The notes under the pieces were generated by a model that saw only the letters and a list, made by a program, of their open reading frames with translations, was not told where the DNA came from and searched no databases. Of a DNA stretch of 64,000 bases, positions 32,141 to 43,718 are shown one piece after another; within the stretch, counting starts at the first letter, position 1; each line of letters opens with the position of its first letter. The stretch is from positions 13,858,648 to 13,922,647 of the forward strand of contig JABAKD010000028.1 of the NCBI GenBank assembly GCA_012845835.1, read 5' to 3'. The position numbers and the translations under genes are program-made. The DNA comes from Undaria pinnatifida. Taxonomy: Eukaryota > Sar > Phaeophyceae > Laminariales > Alariaceae.

Positions 32141-32832
32141 TCTCTTCCTTGAAAACCTCCGTTTACTTTAGAAATGCGTTCTTCATGTCGCGATCGTTTT
32201 ATTGGTCTAATATCAAAACCATGGGATGGTATCTCCGGTGGGTGTGGTTTAACTATTTCTCTACGTGTGTTGTACCCGTTACGACACGAGTTTAACTTGT
32301 GAATCCATGCGTTTTCTTTTTTCTCCAATGCCATGAATTTCTCACATGATCCACTTGGCAAGGGAACAATTTTGGAAGTACTTCCAGAATTAATTTTGGA
32401 GTCATGCGATAACATTGCCTTGCCCAGAGGATCGTCCGTCCTCAAATGTTGCTGAAATCTTACGTACGGATTTTGAATGGTACGTCCAACATATGTTTTC
32501 CCATTTTGAACGTGTACAATCGCATTAATGTAGCAAACATTTTCTTTCGGCAACGGACGGCTTTTTGTTTTATTACCTTCTACACGCCTTTCAGGAATTG
32601 GTTTCCCTGATTTTTGTCTACAAAAAGCTCCCGGGGGGATGTTACCTCCACATTCTTTACCCTTCTCTAACCATGCATCCCTGATTCTCCAAATCCTCCT
32701 CAATTTGGGGTGGTCGCATGTAACTACTTTTCTACTTCTTACGCATGCCTGTCTCATTATTCCCAAGGGGGACCCCTGAACCCATTCTACGAAGTTTGGT
32801 GGTCTACCACGTCCACCCCTACTCTTGGGCAT
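32089..32832 (-). CDS. GIY-YIG endonuclease domain of the Penelope-like element
   Basis: A 247-codon frame starting MPKSRGGRGRPP. Residues ~98-135 hold the GIY-YIG core: CYINAIVHVQNGKTYVGRT, followed by the helix with RFQQHLR. Downstream, LEKKENAWIHKLN supplies a candidate for the conserved Glu, and NGYNTRRE resembles the end of the fold. In classical Penelope elements this nuclease follows the RT; here it precedes it, as described for the domain-permuted Chlamys/Hydra/Naiad clades of Penelope-like elements (family knowledge). Its stop overlaps the next frame (ending 31886) by about 50 bases, so the nuclease and RT were probably one polyprotein separated by a frameshift. Nuclease frame itself appears intact, start at 32832 chosen as the first Met. 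Confidence 0.8.
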   Translation of the reverse strand: MPKSRGGRGRPPNFVEWVQGSPLGIMRQACVRSRKVVTCDHPKLRRIWRIRDAWLEKGKECGGNIPPGAFCRQKSGKPIPERRVEGNKTKSRPLPKENVCYINAIVHVQNGKTYVGRTIQNPYVRFQQHLRTDDPLGKAMLSHDSKINSGSTSKIVPLPSGSCEKFMALEKKENAWIHKLNSCRNGYNTRREIVKPHPPEIPSHGFDIRPIKRSRHEERISKVNGGFQGRECSCLGTGNVRFFIWLN

Positions 32833-32840
32833 GGATGTTC

Positions 32841-33484
32841 TTAGATAATCTTGAACTTCACCCCGTGAAGTTCAAAAAGTCTTGAGATCGTGTTTAGCCC
32901 TTTATTCGTAGAACGAGTAGTCCACATGTATTCCGTAATGGGGTATGTAGTTGAGATGGGAACATGGTGGTCGGTACGTGGGGTGGGCGGGGCGGGGGCG
33001 GGGGGGGGGAAAGGGTATTTCCGTATATACATTTCATAAAATTATTCTGATAAGGTCAGTTTCAATTTGAAACACAGGTTTAATACCAACTTAATGATTT
33101 GCAAATCACGTCCATCGTCAATTTCTAGACGGTTTTCCAAAGATAAATTTTGGAATGGTAGTAATGGGTCTACATGCATATCGTAATATTAATGATATTT
33201 TACGACAATGTTTAAATTATAAGTAAATTGTAACCAAATTTGAACAATATCACAATCCTGTATCAATTCCAACACTGGTAGGTCTCTGCAACTTCAAAAA
33301 TTCCGTAGGGTGTTGTTAAGAAACACCCAAATGGATCGATACTCATAAGAGTCGAATAGCGGCAACGGAATGCACTTACGTGACCATTGCTCTCCATTAA
33401 AATTGGTGGGTCACTTGGGCTACCTCGTGGGGCCGACTCCAAGGGCTTGGATATTTTATAAAAAATATTCCAAGGACGTTAGCC
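32841..33484 (-). other. 5' leader side of the Penelope-like element
   Basis: No coding signal. Holds a G-rich run at 32978-33010 and AT-rich DNA. On the minus strand this lies upstream of the GIY-YIG frame, between it and direct repeat R1 right copy. Confidence 0.4.
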
Positions 33485-33790
33485 GTAAGTTCGACGAATT
33501 TCAGGTTAATAATAATCTTTGCAAGCTACGTTGTCGGTACTTGTAATATACCATAATAAGGGTGAGGTTTTGTTAGGAGGGGTCCTATTTTTTGTTCACT
33601 ATGATGATAAGCATTGGCATTTTTACTTTAGGTGGGGAATTTTGAGCTTGATCTAACATCACATCCATTTTACAATTTCTTTTCTGTAGTTTCCACTATT
33701 ATAGTTCTCTATCATATGTATGGTAGGCGGTATATTTTGTTTTTCTCCCCCCCGGCTTTAATATCGGGAGGAGTACTAATACGGAATGTT
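33485..33790 (+). repeat. Repeat E with upstream shared block
   Basis: AAGTTCGACGAATTTCAGGT and GTTGTCGGTACTTGTAAT match 11617-11690; then TTAGGAGGGGTCCTATTTTT, TTTAGGTGGGGAATTTTGAG and TTTAATATCGGGAGGAGTAC match 13856-14100 and 18233-18300. Confidence 0.6.
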
Positions 33791-33792
33791 AG

Positions 33793-36314
33793 TAGTTATC
33801 TTATATGTTACTCTTAATAAAGCATTCGAGAATGAAAGTCGGCTACTCCCCCCCCCAAATTTTTTTTAATAAAAACTCTGTGGGACACGAACCCACGGTT
33901 CCAAATTGATACGCTGTCAGTCAACAGGTAGGTGTGAGTTCGACGAATTTCGGGTCAGTACTCATATTTTGAAGCTGCTTGCTGGAACTTGACCTCTACT
34001 ATATGGGTAAACTTTTCAATGGGAGGGGTCCTATTCTTTTATTAACAAATGTTTTTCTCCACTACATACAATGATTGGCGTTAGTAGTTTTACTTCATGT
34101 GGGGAATTTTGAAGTAATCTACAAGTAACACCATATCTATTTTATACATTTATTTCTGTAGTTTCCATTATATTGCTCTACCATATGTATGGTGGATGGT
34201 TTGCAGATGGATGGCTTGGTCAGGGTGGTCGGTACTTGTGGTTAAGTGCGTAATTAAATTTTCTTTACTTTGGGGTTGTTTATATTATTATTATTTTGTT
34301 TTATTTTTCACTGCAGTGGCGGGTTTTGGTATATATCGGGAGTATGAAGACAGTAGTAGTGGTCTAATAGATATCATGTTGAAATACCACCTTGAAAAAA
34401 TATTGTAAATAAATAAAAATGGAAATAAATAAATCAATATAAATAAAAAAAAATGAAATAATATACTGTCACCACAACATTTTACATGTAAAAGTCCCAC
34501 CCTAAAAACGAAAATCAAAGACAAAGAGCAAACAAAACAAAGACGAAAAACAAACATAAACAGAACAAACAGAACGCAACAAAATCAAAAACAAAAAAGA
34601 AAATAACAACGGGAGTCGGTGAGCCTCGAACGAACCCACGGTTCTAACTTAAAACGCTGTCACCCTAACACAAAAAATCCCACCCCTAGAAGAAAAAAAA
34701 AAGAAAACGGGAGTCGGTGAGCCTCGAACCCACGATTCTAAATTAATACGCTGTCACCCTAAAAAAACATGAACAATCTCACCCGGGAGTCGGTGAGCCT
34801 TCCGTTCTCTCATCATTTCGGTATAATTCAGATTTTTGTTTACAACAGTTCGCACTAAATACTAATCTTCATATGGTACCATTCATATTACTGAGTCATG
34901 TCATCATGCAAGAGTTGCAAAGCTGTTTCCCCGCATGGGGAATACATTTTATCACCTGTTAATTACACTGGTTATTGGTACTAGGTTACTGAGTCAGGTC
35001 ATATATATGAAGAATCGATGGATTGGAAGTACACCTCGTACTCATCATGGTAAATCAACACGTTGTGAGCATGGATTATGAGCTGACGAGTTTTGACCAT
35101 GGCTATTATAGTGAGCATCATCGGCAAGTTGTGATATACTCATGGTACTTCCCTTGCATCGGGAGTGCACAGCAGTCGTGTATATCCAGTCCGTCCCATC
35201 CTTTCTGACTTGGTATGATCGCTCCCATATGAATGCTTGTATCTCGTCCATGACATGTCATTCTCGTTTTCCTTGGACCGCACTTTTTTTCAGTTCTACT
35301 CACCCGTATACTAAACTCCCTCATCACCAAATGTTTATCTGTATGTTTGCCGCAGATGAAGGAAGTCTTTCAGTTTTTCAGCACGTGAACAGCTTAGCAA
35401 TGCACTTGAACAAGTAAGTCCCTAAGGTTTCCTGGTTCCCCTCAGTCACTACCGGACGGTACTGTAGCAAAAAAGACTGAGCTCAAAGCCTTGATTCCGC
35501 ACACAACGAAGGTTGAAGCAAGGAACCAATACCGACTGAATGTACAAGTGCATTGCTTATATTTTGTGTAGCTGTTTTTCCACGATCTTGATTGAAGTAC
35601 CTGCGTGCGAAACGGAAATACAAAAGATTAGTTAATCCGTTTCACGGCTATGTTTCTTGGGTACGTACTACCGGTAGACAAAAAGAGGCAAATAATTTGG
35701 GACACCAGTCATCATGTTGTTACTGATTGTTGAATTTTGCAAGTGTGAGGTTGGTTGTGTTGGCAAGCACATACATTTAACAATGTTGATGTTGGTTCTG
35801 TTGAGAAACAAATAAGTTAGAGTTTCATCTTAGATATTGGGAATGCATCATTTTGTATCTCGTAGCCCAATGATGCGGGACATTTGGGTTTTCAATGTTC
35901 CCCCTCACAATCAATTCAGGTAATGTGCACTAATATCCTCAGGAATACTGGTGTATAATACCTTCCTTGATTGTACTAAGTTTTGATTTTTTTTTTTTGT
36001 AACTTATGCGCTACAAATAGGAGGTAGTTTTAGAAGTTTGATGTATGATATATTCCATCAGTGGATATTGGATGCATTTAAGCTCCTGTATTTTAACAGC
36101 CGTTTAATATCATTTGTTTCATTATCTTCATTAATCCGTTAACCTTTGGATGAATCTACATTTTTCTAAATAACAATAACAACCATAACATCATCAACAG
36201 ATGTAACCACAGTAACAACAGACCTCAGCAATTACAGCAATCATAACAATAATAACAACAATAACAATAGCAATAGATACAAGACAGCAACAAAAGGAAC
36301 GACAATCACGACCA
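33793..36314. repeat. Long direct repeat R1, right copy (empty site)
   Basis: 2.52 kb partner of 26004-29439. It lacks the repeat C array and preserves the uninterrupted target at about 34018-34035. It carries the tRNA-like T-arm at about 33890-33905 (GTGGG-TTCGTGT-CCCAC read on the minus strand) and related ones near 34630 and 34725. It lies upstream of the minus-strand Penelope gene. A small frame with splice-like borders (CCGCAG at 35355, AAG-GTAAGT-like at 35414) is shared by both copies but I do not call it a gene. Confidence 0.75.
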
Positions 36315-36572
36315 CAGAAACAAACAATGCGAGTTCGCACAACACGTTGCTGCAGCAACGGCGACCTCCGCAGCCAGCACTGGAGCGCCTTCCCCTAAGG
36401 TGCCCAGTCATAGATAGCACTAGTGCCATTATCACAGCCAGCTCCCTCCCTCCCATGCTCCGCACGCATAGGCACTCTGCCATGGAACGAGTATGTAGCA
36501 GGAAGATGGGCTAGGCCATGACCACAGACAGCCGATTTTTTACCTTTGAAAACTTACGCAGTACAGGCACCA

Positions 36573-36580
36573 ACAGCAGT

Positions 36581-36620
<40 letters not shown>

Positions 36621-36655
36621 GCAGCAGCAGCAGCAGCAGCAGCAGCGGCTGCCGC
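36573..36655. repeat. (CAG)n microsatellite
   Basis: About 26 CAG units with CCG and TAG interruptions. It encodes Ser or Gln or Ala runs depending on frame; no surrounding gene is seen. Confidence 0.9.
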
Positions 36656-36827
36656 GGCGGCGCGAGGGTGCTGGCGGTGGCGCTGAAAGCTTTGGCGACA
36701 GCGCTGTGGTATAGCGGTAAAAACTGAAATTACGAAACATAGCTGACGTTTTGACGTTCTGGGACAGCCGTTCGAATGGCTCAGCAGCTGCGGCAGCTGT
36801 TAGAAGGGTCCAGCAGCAGCTGCAGCT

Positions 36828-37969
36828 TTGGAAGTCTGTACAGCCCAAAAGTCCGAAAAACCCAAGTGTGGGGACCTAGATAATGGTAATTACGCTTATA
36901 CTTCGTTGTCGTCATGCGGTATATACTGTGACACTATAAATCAATGCTTTTTGCCTGAACACGACGCCGAAACTATCAGATCCAGCAAAGCGCAGCATAG
37001 ACTGGGTGAACTGGTAAAACGAGTACATTATGAGAGGTACGTTTCTTCGCCGGACCAGGTCCCCGAGACGAGGCCCCAGCGAGACACAAAAGCGAATCTC
37101 AAAGCGAGAAGGATGCAGAGACTTGGCCAAGGCCCGACAACGGAGTCAATCGGGATCATGGGCTACCGCCTTCCTAAGGGCGAGGCCTGTCGAATCAGCT
37201 AGAACCATCCCTGCATCAGAGTTCGTGACTGCGGGGAAGAGATTACTGGGGATAGAGGAATTCCTGGCGGCGAGGTGCTCATGCTGCGGTGAAGCGGAGG
37301 TTAATACGCGGCATGCACGATTGTGTCACCGATCGGGCGCGCAAGTGAACCAGCACCAACTCCTTGTGCACGCGCTCTCCCGCACCTTTAAGAGCATGTC
37401 CATCCGCCACCAGGTGGAAAGCGGAGCCCCGTTCCGCGCAGACAGGGATTTGCGAATGGACATCGTGATTGAGGCGGATGGACTAAGAGATGCTACGGCA
37501 TCGGAGTACCGCGACTCCTCGACGTCACGTATGCGGACCCACACAAGCAGGGGTCCACATGCGGGCAGGAAGCGCGGATCGAAACGGACCAGCGGCTTCC
37601 ACTTCCGAGGCGCGCAAGCGCAACCACTACTCTCGTCCGGGACAGGTGTCTTTCGATGAATGCAGCTACAAACTCGCCACTCTCGCGGTGGAAAGCTTTG
37701 GGCGCCTCGGTAAAGAAGGCAGCGACCTGATAGATAAGGTGGCGGCAAGCATCGTTAGGGGGACGGACGCTCGTCCCTAGCGCGGAAAGGCGTGCGCAAG
37801 GAGCGACTGCTCCAAATCATATCTGTGACCACTCCTCAGGTCGCGATTTCGCGCAGAGTTCATCGATATAGGCTATCTCTGAGGGATCGTCAGGCCGCGA
37901 GGGGAAGGGAGGAGGAATCGACAGGACTACGGCCACTGGCCTGGGGTGGCGATGTTGATGAAGATTAAG
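36828..37969 (+). pseudogene. Non-LTR-type retroelement C-terminal remnant
   Basis: Three successive plus-strand frames read as one protein tail. Frame 1 (to about 37510) has FLAARCSCCG...NTRHARLC, a Cys-Cys-His-Cys cluster at about 37276-37325, followed by GAPFRADRDLRMDIVIE, where the spaced Asp residues resemble a restriction-like endonuclease core. The second frame, ending at 37780, has SYKLATLAVESFGRLG. The third runs from about 37784 to a stop at 37969 (KERLLQIISVT, SLRDRQAARGREEE). Zinc cluster followed by an endonuclease-like segment at the C-terminus is known from several non-LTR retrotransposons; that assignment is inference. The RT part is absent, consistent with 5' truncation. Confidence 0.5.
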
Positions 37970-37984
37970 GTAGACTCTCAGCTA

Positions 37985-40135
37985 AAACATATACTATAAA
38001 AATTCAAATACACCCCAGCTGTGAAATCGAATATTTTGTCGAAACTCATCTTTACAAGCTGTGTGTGATACTCCGATCGCGCGTATTGCGGGTTGCGTGT
38101 CCTCATTAAGGATATATGTCGGCGACTCCCCTTGCAACTACAGTGTAGCTATCAGGGTCAACAGGGTGATGTTAGGCAGTCTGTGCGCGGAAACTATAAA
38201 ACCCGTTTTTGAGGGGGACAAAATCTGACAGCTGTGGAAGGAAATGCATCAGTTTATCAATTGAATCCTGTAAGTCGAATAACCGGTGAGGGGAGGGCGG
38301 AGTTTTCAAGGACGTGGGGGCCTGATTTTGATCAGAAGGGGGGCGGGAGGGGGGGAGGGGGGGGAGGGGACGGGTGGGGCAGCTCAATTTGTGCGTGGAA
38401 ACTGTAAATCCTTCTTGTGGGGGAGGGGGGGGGGATGTGGCGGCGGGGGGGGGGGGAGGGCTTTAGGTCGCAAATAGGTAGGGGTTTGCTATACGCGTGG
38501 TGCTAGGTCTAGGCGATGGTGCGGGTGGTGGAGAAGGAGGGGGCGTTGGGGGCGGGGGGTGGGTGGGAATTGCAGCAGCGGCATGGACGGCTCTAAAAAG
38601 ATATTGAGGCGATATCCAGGGCGTGGAAGTGTTTTTGTACTCTGGCCGATTTCGATATTAGGTCGAGCGTTTGAGCAAGAGAGAGCGAGGAAAAATAAAA
38701 TAAAAAGGGGGGGAGGGGGGGGGGGGGGGGGGAGAAGGGTTTTCAAGAGGTTCAGGTTACATACAGTATAAAAATACACTCCTGCCATGAGATCAAGGAT
38801 TTGGTCGACACTTATCTTCGCAACATTATGTGTGATCCTCCGATCGCGTGTATTATTCATATATGTAGGGGCTTGCTAATCGCGCGGTGTTCGAGTCTAG
38901 GCGATCGTGCGGGGTGTGGGGAGGGAGGGGGCGTTGGAGGGGGGGAAGGGGGATGAATGGAAGCTACGTCATGGGTGGCTAGAAAGATAATGACGTGATA
39001 TCAATTGCTTAGAAGTGTTTATTACTCTGGCCGATTTCGATTGTAAGTGGGGCGTTTGAACGAACTGGGCGGGGAACAAAAGAGGGGGGAGGGGCGGGGA
39101 GGGCGGAGATGAGTTGGAGCTACGGCATCGATGGCTATATATTATAAAAATAAAAATACGCTCCAGCTGTGAGATCGAAGATTTTGTCGAAACTCATCTT
39201 TGCAAGCTGTGTGTGATACTTCGATCGCGCGTATGACGGGTTGTGTGTCCTCATTAAGGATATAAGAGTACGACTCTCCCCTTGCAACTACAGTGTAGCT
39301 ATCAGGGTCAACAGGGTGATGTTAGTCAGTCTGTGCGCGGAAATATATATAGCCCGTTTTTGAGGGGGACAACATCTGTCAGCTGTGGAAGGAAATGCAT
39401 CAGTTTATCAAGTGAATCCTGTCAGTCGAATGACCGGTGAGGGGAGGGCGGAGTTGGACGTGGGGGAGGGGAGGGGGGGGGCGAAAAAATCATGTCGCAT
39501 AGATGTAGAGGTTTGCTATACGTGTGGTACTAGGTCTAGGCGATATTTCGGGTGGTGGGGAAGGAGGGGGCGTTGGGGGGGGGGATTGTAGCAGCGGCAT
39601 ATATAGCTCTACAAAGATAATGAGGCTATATCAAGTGCGTGGAAGCGTTCATTACTCTCTGGCAGATTTCGATGTTAGGTGGGGCGTTTAAGCAAGAGGG
39701 AGCGGGACAAAAAGAAAAAGAAAAAGGGGTGGGGGGGGGTTCGGGTTCGGCGGGGGGGGCGGGGGGGGGGGAGCGTTTTCAACGAGGTTTAGGCCACATA
39801 CTCGTATATGATATAAAATACTCCAGCTGTGAGATCGAAAATTTAGGCGAAACTCATCTTTGCAAGCTTGTGTGCGATACTCCGATCGCGCGTATTACGC
39901 ATATATGTATGGGGCTTGCTATACGCGTGATGTTAGGTCTAGGCGATCGTGCGGGTGGTGGGGATGGAGGGGGCGCTAGGGGGGGGCGGGGGGGCGGGGG
40001 GAACGAATGAAAGCTACGTCATGGATGGCTAGAAAGATAATGACGTGATATCAATTGCGTAGAAGTGTTTATTAATCTGGCCGATTTTGATTGTAGGTGG
40101 TGCGTTTGAACAAGAGGGTGGGGAGAAATAAAATA
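37985..40135 (-). repeat. Cluster of repeat B copies, inverted, tandem
   Basis: At least four head-to-tail inverted copies begin near 37990, 38765, 39140 and 39805, each marked by the B 3' end (CTCCAGCTGTGAGATCGAA or variant), a CTGTGTGTGATACTCCGATC block and G tracts. The second and fourth are shorter and share a distal part (AAAGATAATGACGTGATATC) with each other. G runs occur at 38340-38460, 38705-38735, 39465-39480, 39735-39770 and 39980-40000. Confidence 0.75.
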
Positions 40136-40267
40136 AGGGTATAGTCTATATAGGGAAAGGAAATAGTAGATAAAACGAAAAGATGTGGGGAAAGGAAATG
40201 GGCAAATGCTTGGCGGAAGATACCACTGCACTATGGTGCGATCATTCGACTTTATACTTTAATAGTT

Positions 40268-40400
40268 AGTATCTGGTCGCCCCGGTGGTCTTCTAGTGGT
40301 CACCCTCGAATTTACTAGCGATGGTGCTTGAGTTCGATTCCCACCGCGGTGAGATTTTTAGTTAATTTGCAAAAAAAGTTATAAATAAATGCAAAAAAGA
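40268..40400 (+). repeat. SINE A1 head, 3'-truncated
   Basis: GGTCGCCCCGGTGG, ACTAGCGATGGTGCTTGAG and a B box GAGTTCGATTCCCACCG, then the TTAATTTGCAAAAAAAG start of the body; homology is lost after CAACTGCCAGA, where a CTG microsatellite begins. Confidence 0.65.
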
Positions 40401-40417
40401 AAGGATCAACTGCCAGA

Positions 40418-40444
40418 CTGCTGCTGCTGCTGCTGCTGCTGCTG
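40418..40444. repeat. (CTG)n microsatellite
   Basis: Nine CTG units placed exactly where the SINE A1 body is lost. Confidence 0.85.
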
Positions 40445-41205
40445 AGATCGCGCTTATTTATAGCTGTCCGATTTGGCATGCATTGAACTTTAAAGTAATG
40501 CCAAGAGTTTAATACGAACATGGGATTGTCAAAGTAATGATTTGACAGAAAAAAAACGTAATATTATACAACAAAGAAGGCAAGGATAGGCGAAACACAC
40601 TGTGTTAAATGCGCCGTCGAGTAAAAGTTGGCGTCTATCAAACAAAAATACCGAAAAGAGTATTATTGAGAACCTGCGTCGCCTCTAGGCGAAACGAAAG
40701 AGGCCTTGTCATTAATGAAGAGACTGCACTGCTGTCCCCGTGGCAATGGAGGTTCGAAGTCGACAGGATGCAAAGTCGGTTTGCATCAAACGTCGACATG
40801 GGGCCATGTCAGCCGGCGAGGTTTTGGAAGAAGATTGCTTTGTTAGTTACGTGAAGGCTGTCGCATTGGTTTGTCTGCGTGGTTGCGGGCGAGGAGAAAA
40901 GCGAAGAAGAGGAGGGCGATCTCTCGTTGCGTCGGCGTTGTCTAAGATAGGTGCGGGGGTGGCTTTGCTCGTACGGGAGGTTGGCGTAGCGCTTCTTCTC
41001 TGTTTTTTCTCGAGAAGGCGGGATATGTGTGTCTGCTATATATATTTGCATCGTGGGGGCTTTCACGTTGTCGAAATCGGACGCGTCCCCTCAATACATA
41101 ATATCCGGAGTGTCTCTACCATGACGACTGCTGATGGTGCCGTGCGTATTTCCCAGAGACTGACATACTCAGTATTATTTACTGGTAGAAATAATCATAT
41201 ACCTT

Positions 41206-41553
41206 TCTTTGCAACATTTTTTTTTCTTCATCCCATTTATCATCCCCGCACCATTCTCGCGCTCCCTCCCAGTAGTAACTCAGATCCGGGGTCACATAGC
41301 GGGCCCTCCTCCTCCCTCCCCACTTCGGCACGTGCCTTCATTTTTACCGCGAGGAGAATCGAGCATTTTCTTCCCTCGTCGACTCGCGTCGAATTGTACC
41401 TAGGAGGCGCTCTCAGCAGTTGATCTCTTTTTTTGATTGCATTTTTGCAAATTAGGTCATATTTCATCGTGGTGGGTGTCGAACTCAAGGACAACCAAAC
41501 GTTGGAGGTATTCGAGGGTAAAACCACTAGACCACTGGGGCGGCCGGCTGACA
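41206..41553 (-). repeat. SINE A1 nested in repeat F copy 2
   Basis: Inverted full copy, orthologous in position to 15010-15372; ends at GGGGCGGCCGGCT. Confidence 0.7.
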
Positions 41554-43297
41554 ATTGATTAAAACAAAACAGGATCTTTGCATAGGGTTCAAAATCGTGT
41601 TGGCAGAAAAACCAAATTTGCAGGAAGCAGCTGAAAGGTCAAGAAACAGGCAATATTTCAGTTGTTGTTGTTCTCACATTAACTCGCACAATCCAGTCCG
41701 TGGTCACAGGACTGGTTCCAGTCACTCTGGAGCAGAGGAATACCCTAGGGAAAACACAAACAACCCAAGGTGGTACACGCATAGATCACAGCTGACGCAA
41801 TTCATGCCTCCACCAGAAACATATAAAAGTGAGATCGGGAGTCAGTATACGATGTGCCAGGTCCATACCGGTGCATAGTATATACGTCTCATTACTCGCG
41901 CCTGGGAAAACCGACTATACCGCTTGCCACCCAAGAAAGACTACCACGTATATATCACACGTAGTATCTATCACTACGCATACGCACAACAGACGCAAGT
42001 CAATTGGAAAAAAGAAACAAAGAACAAAGAAGAGAAAGGAAAAGAAATGGGTGCATGGGGCCAAGAAAAAGAAGAGAAAATTAAATTTGGGGGGTCTACT
42101 GGCGAGGTTGCCACCAGAACGGGATGTCACATGTCACGTGGTCTTTCGACGGTCTACAGCAGTAGTACTACGAACAACTTCCGATACACCCACCGAAGCA
42201 CGGACTACCGGCCAATTACGCGGTCGACAGCTGGCCGTGGTCACGTGTCTCTGTGTTGGGGGCCCCTGCCCTGCCTCTTGTCGGCTCTTGAAAGTGATGC
42301 GTGTACGACTAAACTTGCGAACGAACGGCACTCGCACTGCACTTTGAGCTATCTGCTATAGTTCTGGTTGCTACTTGTTGCTGCATTATGTGCTAGACGT
42401 TTCGCTCTTCGGCTACTGCTGCTACACCTGCTGTTGTGTGTTTGTCAATGTCGTCAGTTGGCGTTCATGCTCGTCGTACATACTGCTGTTCTCACCGAGT
42501 ACGTGCGGGTTTCCTCGTACCTCAACCGTACGACGACGAGCTCAAAACAGAAGAGAGGTGACATGAAATGGCATGCACAATGGCCACATAGAAGCGAGCA
42601 CAGCGGGATAGCTCGCTGCGAATCAACCGCACTCGTTCATGCCTACAGCAGAGGCTGGCTGGAGTGTCAGCGGCTGTGCTAAAGCCAGGGCCAAAGGCCG
42701 AAGAGACGGCTCTTCTACCTGCTTGGTACTGCACTTTGAGCTATCTGCTGTAGTTCTGGTTGCTACTAGTTGCTGCATTATGTGCTAGACGTTTCGCCCT
42801 CCGGCTACTGCTGCTACACCTGCTGTTTTGTGCTTGCCAATGTCGTCAATTGGCGTTCATGCTCGTCGTACATACTGCTGTTCTCACCGAGTACGTGCGG
42901 GTTTCCTCGTACCTCAACCGTACGACGACGAGCTCAAAACAAAAGGGAGGTGACATGAAATGGCATGGACAATGGCCACATAGAAGCGAGCACAGCGGGA
43001 TAGCTCGCTGCGAATCAACCGCGCCTACAGCAGCGGCGGCCTGGAGTGTCAGCGGCCGTGCTAAAGCCAGGGCCAAAGGCCTAAGAGACGGCTCTACCTG
43101 CTTGGTTTTGTCTCGAAATTCTGTTACGTGAAAGTATAATGATTTGGGAGTCATTTTGTCACGAAACGTCTTGCCGTCGGTAATTTTTGTCACGAAGTTG
43201 TTGGATATCGTCGGTAAGTTGTGTCACGTTTTAGGTGAACCCGCACTAAAAAATTGAATTTCCAGCTGGCAAAACGAGCAGAAACAAAAGCAATAAA

Positions 43298-43666
43298 ATG
43301 CCGAGCAAGAAACCAAACGAACTAGTAAAAAAGTACAGAAAGTATCTCACGCTCGAGAGTATGCCACCGCAAAATCCTAAACATCATCAAGTACCGTTTG
43401 GAAATGATGCCAATTTTGTAAATCATTCAGGCGTAGCAGCCATTAAGATTCAACATTTTTTCCAAAATTCCTCCTCGACACTCGCTCGTCTCGCTCGGCA
43501 CCCGTCCGCGTTCACGTCGATGTGCGGAGCGGACAAGGCAGGGCGAGGGGCGTTGGAGCCGCCCCCCGAAGGCGGCGCTCGAACCAAGCCATATTCGACC
43601 GAGAATTCCAGTTCCGCGAATCGCATACTTAGGCCGAGGCAAAAAACTCCTGACCAAAGTCCATGA
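43298..43666 (+). CDS. Hypothetical 122-codon frame at the end of repeat F
   Basis: Begins MPSKKPNELVKKYRK and continues with a short hydrophilic protein lacking any domain I recognise. The same DNA in copy 1 (17807-18200) starts identically (ATGCCGAGCAAGAAACC) but a one-base change in the AGTACAGAAA stretch shifts its frame, and a TAG replaces TCG further on. Conservation of the start in two copies suggests it may once have been translated as part of repeat F, but a fortuitous frame is as likely. Confidence 0.25.
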   Translation: MPSKKPNELVKKYRKYLTLESMPPQNPKHHQVPFGNDANFVNHSGVAAIKIQHFFQNSSSTLARLARHPSAFTSMCGADKAGRGALEPPPEGGARTKPYSTENSSSANRILRPRQKTPDQSP

Positions 43667-43718
43667 CACCAAGGAATGACTTGATATTCAAGGAATGATT
43701 ATATATATTTTTATACCT

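Larger units (their letters stand above)
40459..43705 (+). repeat. Long repeat F, copy 2
   Basis: 3.25 kb collinear with 14270-18230. It lacks the ~470 bp insertion of copy 1 and has a shorter tandem duplication (42335 and 42727). The nested SINE A1 (41206-41553) is shared. Its last 400 bp carries an unbroken 122-codon frame. Confidence 0.7.

Noticed and set aside
35355-35420. Spliced exon with acceptor CCGCAG and donor GTAAGT
   Set aside because: Open in one frame only for about 20 codons, no neighbouring exon recognised; both copies lie in a repeat.
40740-41423. 227-codon frame in repeat F copy 2
   Set aside because: Its second half runs into the inverted SINE A1, and copy 1 stops earlier; no domain.
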